This document shows positions 59,926 to 64,000 of a stretch of DNA of 64,000 nucleotides, one piece after another. Made by a program: the position numbers and the translations under genes. The stretch's first letter is position 1, and every line of letters begins with the position of its first letter. The stretch is from Algoriphagus faecimaris (GTDB lineage Bacteria; Bacteroidota; Bacteroidia; Cytophagales; Cyclobacteriaceae). The stretch is from the NCBI RefSeq assembly GCF_900101705.1, contig NZ_FNAC01000024.1, positions 1 through 64,000 of the forward strand, written 5' to 3'. Under the pieces are notes generated by a model. It worked only from the letters and a program-made list of their open reading frames with translations, made no database searches and had not been told where the DNA came from.

Positions 59926-62196
59926 CTATGGAAATTTGTAACTGATCATCAAGAAGAAATTCCTTCCCGGTGAAAATAGGGGACTCTTATCTGCTCCAAT
60001 CGGACGGCTTAGGTGTTCATAGTAGGCCTCATCCAATAGGTTTTGAACACCTGTTTTTAAAATCAGGACCTCGCCAATAGGGTAGCTCACATCGGCGTCT
60101 ATTAGCGTGAAGCCTGGTGTCTTTTGCTCACCGAATACTTCTGAAATTCTATTTTGTGTAGCTACTTGACGAAGGCTCAATCCCGCTTGAAGTCTGTCTT
60201 CGACAAATTGTCCTTGGATCCGATAACGAAAGTCAAAAGGTGCAATTTCTGGCAAGGCAGCGTCGATGCTGAGATCTTTGCCATAGGTGTAGGCCAATTG
60301 GATGGAGTGCTGTATTGATCTTGAGATTCTCTGCTTGAAAGCCAATTCCAATCCGGTTTTGAAAGCATCCTCTATGTTGACATACTGTCTGACTCCTGGA
60401 CTGGAAGGCAATCGTGGTTTCAAGTCTGTTTTAACCGAAGAAATGTAATCCCTCAAATAGGAGCTGAAGAAAGTGGCTTCAAGGGCTAAGGTTTCGGTTT
60501 CGTAGCCCAATACCAGATCCATTTCGTAATTGGTTTCGGGTTTAATTTGAGGATTACCCACCAACTCGAATGGATCCAAACCCACCGGAAGGTAATTGAT
60601 AAATCGCTCAAGTAAGCTTCCACTTCGCTGTACTGCCGCTACCCAAAGTCCTACATTAAATGCAGATCCCACAGACCTTTGAGCACCAATGCTCAGCCCC
60701 GGGTTGAGTTGGGTGTTTTTGGAATCAGGATGCAAGAGTAGAAACTCCTCCGCAGGGTCATTGGCGATAGCTTGATTGAGATCTAATCTACCTGAAGTGG
60801 TGAGGATAGTTTGTCCAATCGGGAAAGTATAATTGGCAAAAACGCCGGTTTTGCTGATTTGAGAATTTTGCCATAAGTTATCGTAGAAAATGCTACCCTG
60901 CATGGGGCCCATGAGTATCTCACGAATCCGAGAGCCCTCTGCTGCCTCTAGCTTATGATCGAGTCCTGCATAGAGTTTTCCAGATTTGAAATTCCAAGCT
61001 CCTTCTGTACGTATTCCCCAATTTTCTGTAATAGCTGGAGTAGAAGCATTGAGCATGCGTGGATCCAAATCACGGAGTAAATTATCCATGAGGTGATCTA
61101 CCTGGGTAAAATAGGCCGAACTCGTCCAAGTAGTCAGTGGGCCTCCTTTGAAAGTTCTGATGTGCTTGACACTTCCCATCCAAGTATCATCAGTTCTTAG
61201 GTCCATATTGAGAGAGGGAAAATCTACATCCCTGGCAAAATTCCGGTTGATTGATATCTGGAGTAGATCTTTTGGACTGATTTTAAGATCCCCGTAAACC
61301 CCCACTGTTCCTCGGGTAAAATCGGAAGGAACTAGGTTTCCGTCTCCATCTTTGTAGTCTGTTCCTTTGGCCCAACTACCCAAAATACCCACATCATAGT
61401 TTCTACCTTGAAGACCGAGTCGACCCTCATTTCTGCTCACATTTCCATTGGACTCATAGAGGGAGGAAAGCCTGCCATAGACGGCTGCCTCTGCACTGAA
61501 ATCAGGTGATTCTTGGATATAGTTAATCGTGCCACCCAGTCCAATACCGTAGCGAAGCGCATGCGGTCCTTTTAATATTTCCACTTCTTTGATTCGGTTC
61601 AGTGCTACCTGACTTGTAGGTGGGTCCATTCTATTGGGGCAAGCCGCATTGCCACTCTGCATGCCATTGATCACTATATTGAGTTGATCGTATTTGAATC
61701 CTCTCATAACCGGATCAAAGGCAAAACTGCCTCCTTTTTGGATACCTGCTACGGCTGGATTGAGAGATAAAATCGCCCCAGCGTCGTGGTGTAAGCGCTC
61801 CTGATCTGAGAGAACGATTTTTTTGTCTTTTTCCTCGGTCATTTTCAAGGAAATCACTGAGACGGGAGAGAGCTGAAATACATTTTCACTTCGCTCGATT
61901 ACCCCGTTTTGGTTTGCCCTGAGTATTTCCTCGGGACTCAGTTCCCAATTGCCATAGCTGATATGACGAAGGAAGAGCCTGGCTTCTGAATTAAATTGAA
62001 ATTGAATAAATCCATCGCTGTCCGAGATGCCTTGTACATCAGCATAGCGAAAGCTGACACCGGGTATCCCCAAGCTTTGATCAGGGTCTATGATTTGAAT
62101 TCGAATGGGCTCTTGGGCAAGAGTCCCGAAGGCAGTGCTGAATAGGATCAAAAAGCTAAACAGCAGTAGTCGGTTTATTTTTGATAAGATGTTCAT
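59926..62196 (-). CDS. TonB-dependent receptor, OprC/NosA-like copper importer
   Basis: The ATG at 62196 gives 756 aa with a signal peptide ending FGTLAQ. A carboxypeptidase-regulatory-like segment, plug and 22-strand barrel follow. CxxxM occurs as Cys186-PNR-Met190 followed by DPPTS, and HxM as His368-Leu-Met370. OprC uses a CxxxM...HxM copper site, with about 180 residues between the two parts; here the spacing is 182. It would import copper across the outer membrane. It lies 87 bp after the small Cys-protein gene. Confidence 0.9.
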   Translation of the reverse strand: MNILSKINRLLLFSFLILFSTAFGTLAQEPIRIQIIDPDQSLGIPGVSFRYADVQGISDSDGFIQFQFNSEARLFLRHISYGNWELSPEEILRANQNGVIERSENVFQLSPVSVISLKMTEEKDKKIVLSDQERLHHDAGAILSLNPAVAGIQKGGSFAFDPVMRGFKYDQLNIVINGMQSGNAACPNRMDPPTSQVALNRIKEVEILKGPHALRYGIGLGGTINYIQESPDFSAEAAVYGRLSSLYESNGNVSRNEGRLGLQGRNYDVGILGSWAKGTDYKDGDGNLVPSDFTRGTVGVYGDLKISPKDLLQISINRNFARDVDFPSLNMDLRTDDTWMGSVKHIRTFKGGPLTTWTSSAYFTQVDHLMDNLLRDLDPRMLNASTPAITENWGIRTEGAWNFKSGKLYAGLDHKLEAAEGSRIREILMGPMQGSIFYDNLWQNSQISKTGVFANYTFPIGQTILTTSGRLDLNQAIANDPAEEFLLLHPDSKNTQLNPGLSIGAQRSVGSAFNVGLWVAAVQRSGSLLERFINYLPVGLDPFELVGNPQIKPETNYEMDLVLGYETETLALEATFFSSYLRDYISSVKTDLKPRLPSSPGVRQYVNIEDAFKTGLELAFKQRISRSIQHSIQLAYTYGKDLSIDAALPEIAPFDFRYRIQGQFVEDRLQAGLSLRQVATQNRISEVFGEQKTPGFTLIDADVSYPIGEVLILKTGVQNLLDEAYYEHLSRPIGADKSPLFSPGRNFFLMISYKFP

Positions 62197-62283
62197 TTTA
62201 AAGCTGATTTTAGAGAATGAATAGGCATGAGTATCCCTTCCTTTTGTCCAAAAAGGGGATATCAAGCTGTTTTTATCTGAAAA

Positions 62284-62664
62284 TCAACTGAATTGAGGGG
62301 GATGGAATACTCCTAGATCCAAAAGAGAATTCCAGCTTTTCGAATAGCTACTGATGAGGGTGTTTACCGGGATTTTTGAAAAATGAGAGAGCGGGTTTGA
62401 CCATGTAGAGAAAACAAAAGTCAGCTGAAGCTCTTCCAGTGTGATTTCTTCTCCTTGTTCTGTTTTTTGATTTTTAGCTTCTGCCAGTCTTTTGCCCAAT
62501 TCGCATTGGCCATCACACTGCAGTTCGGGTTTATCCTTGTTGATGCAATAAAGCGCCGTGATTACTTCTCGGTCCCAATAAAAATGCAATTGAATAAGGC
62601 TATAACCCATTCCATTGAGGAGGATGAGGAGGGTAAAGGCAATATGTAGCGCTGCCCTAGGCAT
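62284..62664 (-). CDS. Small membrane-anchored Cys protein next to the receptor
   Basis: This 126-aa protein has an N-terminal helix (residues about 5-25) and the motif Cys40-INKDKPELQ-Cys50-DGQ-Cys54. It ends in FHPPQFS. Similar small proteins sit beside Bacteroidota TonB receptors for metals, from memory. Metal binding by the cysteines is inferred. Its start overlaps the end of the upstream membrane protein gene by 8 bp. Confidence 0.75.
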   Translation of the reverse strand: MPRAALHIAFTLLILLNGMGYSLIQLHFYWDREVITALYCINKDKPELQCDGQCELGKRLAEAKNQKTEQGEEITLEELQLTFVFSTWSNPLSHFSKIPVNTLISSYSKSWNSLLDLGVFHPPQFS

Positions 62665-63787
62665 TTACTCCGAAATTTAGATCTTCATTTTTGGGCTTTA
62701 AGTGATTCTTGTCACTTCTTGAGGCCTCAGCCTTGTAGCTATGGCTTTTTTTAAGAAATACAAGGATGGCCATTGCAAGAAACATAAGCAGTATGCCAAA
62801 ACCATTTGCAATTGCCATCCACTTTCTTTCATCTGTCCATGACATGGACGAACTTAAAATTCGACCAATCAATGTCAATTGGAATAGTGCCCACGGAATC
62901 CAGAGGATAGGATGAAAGGGGCTTTCTTTGATGCCAAAAATCAAGGGGAAAATAATCGGTGCATGAGCCCAAATCATCGAAAAAACGAAGCCAAGAAAGA
63001 AGCTATGCAAAAACAAATCGTAGTACAGTGGATGAGAAGGAAGGAGAATGACTATCAGACCAAATATCAATAGCCAGAAATAGCCGATTAGCAGTCCCAG
63101 ACCAATGTATTTGAACTGATGTGATTTTCTGATCGAAACCCTCGCCATATCGTAGCGGAATAGCCAAATGGCAATTAAAATGGTACTGACTCCCAGGAAG
63201 TAGGGGGCCGTACCGTGAAATGGAATAAGCAGTCCCAAAAAGAAGAGAGCCAAGAAGGCTAAAAGAATAATTTTGATGCTGTCTTTGACGGGTAAGTATT
63301 CGCTTAATTCTATCCGTTCTCCTACGATCGTAAAGAGCAAAAACCCAATCCACCAAGTGGTACCGGCTGCTATTAAATCTTGGAAGAAGGCCATGAAATT
63401 ACCCAAAAACCAAAGCACAGCTCCAATGTAAAGTAGGTAGCTTTGGATTTTGGGATGCTTCAAGGATTGCAAATGCATGATGAGGGTCAGTGCAAGCGAA
63501 GCAAGAAGTAGCAAGGAATAGCCTATCTCGGAATAGCCGACAAGGAAAAACAGGGTGGAAATTCCCGATGCGAAGGGAACGAGCAGCCAGATTTTCTGCT
63601 TCATGACCATGGCTCTCTCGATCGAAATCAAAGTGCCTAAAAAGCCACCCACCATGTACAAACCATGCCCTTCAGCACCCCATGTAGTCAGGGTACTTCC
63701 TACACGGATAAAACCACCAGAAATCCCCAAGAGCAAGCCTAAAAGCACAAGGGGAAGCAGCACTGCAGGATGGGCTAATCTTTTCAT
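62657..63787 (-). CDS. NnrS-like multi-pass membrane protein
   Basis: The ATG at 63787, one base after the RIC stop, gives 376 aa starting MKRLAHPAVLLPLVLLG with about 12 helices. Conserved-looking histidines lie in GHGLYMVGG, HSFFLGFVFSMIWAHAP and near the start. The helix pattern and the neighbours suggest NnrS, a haem/copper membrane protein tied to nitric-oxide stress. A specific family match was not verified. It is cotranscribed with the RIC gene and the Cys protein gene. Confidence 0.65.
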   Translation of the reverse strand: MKRLAHPAVLLPLVLLGLLLGISGGFIRVGSTLTTWGAEGHGLYMVGGFLGTLISIERAMVMKQKIWLLVPFASGISTLFFLVGYSEIGYSLLLLASLALTLIMHLQSLKHPKIQSYLLYIGAVLWFLGNFMAFFQDLIAAGTTWWIGFLLFTIVGERIELSEYLPVKDSIKIILLAFLALFFLGLLIPFHGTAPYFLGVSTILIAIWLFRYDMARVSIRKSHQFKYIGLGLLIGYFWLLIFGLIVILLPSHPLYYDLFLHSFFLGFVFSMIWAHAPIIFPLIFGIKESPFHPILWIPWALFQLTLIGRILSSSMSWTDERKWMAIANGFGILLMFLAMAILVFLKKSHSYKAEASRSDKNHLKPKNEDLNFGVNA

Positions 63788-63788
63788 T

Positions 63789-64000
63789 TTACCGAGGTGC
63801 GACAGAGGCATCTTGCTCAGGGTAGAGTAGGCCCAGGGTTTTTTCGAATAATATATTCCGCTCCAAATGCATGTGCTTCTGCATCGAGAGGTCAAAATCC
63901 TCCAATAGAGAATAGACTAGCCGAATACTCTTCGGGCTATCTTCAGGAAGGGAATAGTTTTCTGTTATTAATCGAATCTGTGACAAATGCTGACCTTCTT
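63789..64000 (-). CDS. RIC/YtfE-type iron-sulfur repair di-iron protein, C-terminal part
   Basis: The reading frame is open to the window edge and ends at 63789. It reads EGQHLSQIRLITENY, then LPEDSPKSIRLVY, then HMHLERNILFEKTL. These match the C-terminal hemerythrin-like half of YtfE/ScdA/RIC, with the last pair of His and Glu ligands in HxHLExN. RIC repairs Fe-S clusters damaged by nitric oxide. The N-terminus is beyond the window. The NnrS-like gene starts one base after its stop. Confidence 0.88.
   Translation of the reverse strand, partial: EGQHLSQIRLITENYSLPEDSPKSIRLVYSLLEDFDLSMQKHMHLERNILFEKTLGLLYPEQDASVAPR

Noticed and set aside
1..64000. CRISPR arrays, tRNA and rRNA genes
   Set aside because: None were seen on either strand when reading by eye; a tool scan would be needed to exclude a degenerate copy.

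Overview
The window looks like a chromosomal segment of an aerobic, non-enteric Bacteroidota, most likely Cytophagales/Cyclobacteriaceae (Algoriphagus-like); the taxon is inferred from gene content, not measured. Supporting signs are ASPIC/UnbV-VCBS proteins paired with a vanadium-haloperoxidase-like protein, LytTR/Y_Y_Y two-component genes, Tat-exported Gfo/Idh with DUF1080, a TldD/TldE-DUF4159-MoxR-DUF58-BatA block, a small Lacal_2735-type gene, and at least one good Bacteroidota-type promoter (TTTG-N20-TAnnTTTG). No rRNA, tRNA or CRISPR array was seen.

Layout. 1-330: left edge of an IS1182-like insertion sequence (transposase N-terminus, hairpin, probable terminal repeat). 378-7713: one minus-strand operon, ROK regulator > ASPIC/VCBS protein > haloperoxidase-like protein > S1 sulfatase, with a 25-bp palindrome at its promoter and a divergent cupin gene (7908-8429). 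8777-13983: small coiled protein, secreted MORN-repeat protein, KAS III with an unknown partner, SRAP/YedK and a YheT hydrolase. 14105-18556: pyruvate dehydrogenase E2, HslV, a TetR-like regulator and an AarF/UbiB-like kinase. 18595-31133: GNAT, Tat-exported aminotransferase, a duplicated secreted protein, then a long minus-strand run (TopA, sirtuin, flavin monooxygenase, serine hydrolase, YfcC carrier, aldo/keto reductase, MFS) and SixA. 31183-37099: M14 peptidase, DUF1080, Gfo/Idh and a beta-barrel protein. 37284-47802: TldD, TldE and a tight six-gene MoxR/DUF58/BatA-type membrane operon. 47905-49155: a second M14 peptidase.

49232-52209 is an accessory patch: a C-terminal remnant of an outer-membrane protein, an unknown 139-aa gene, and a strikingly AT-rich two-gene unit (683-aa multidomain protein plus an 83-aa protein with two tandem zinc fingers). 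It is the best candidate here for an undescribed system. 52329-58582 holds a LytTR response regulator with a propeller histidine kinase, a GH30 glycosidase and two small proteins.

58668-64000 reads as a nitric-oxide/copper module. It contains an Rrf2 regulator with the three-cysteine signature, a fasciclin lipoprotein, a TonB receptor with the CxxxM...HxM copper site known from OprC, a small Cys protein, an NnrS-like membrane protein, and the C-terminus of a di-iron RIC/YtfE repair protein. The same dyad, AGGAT-N6-GTCCT, lies upstream of both the Rrf2 gene and the fasciclin gene, which suggests an Rrf2 operator.
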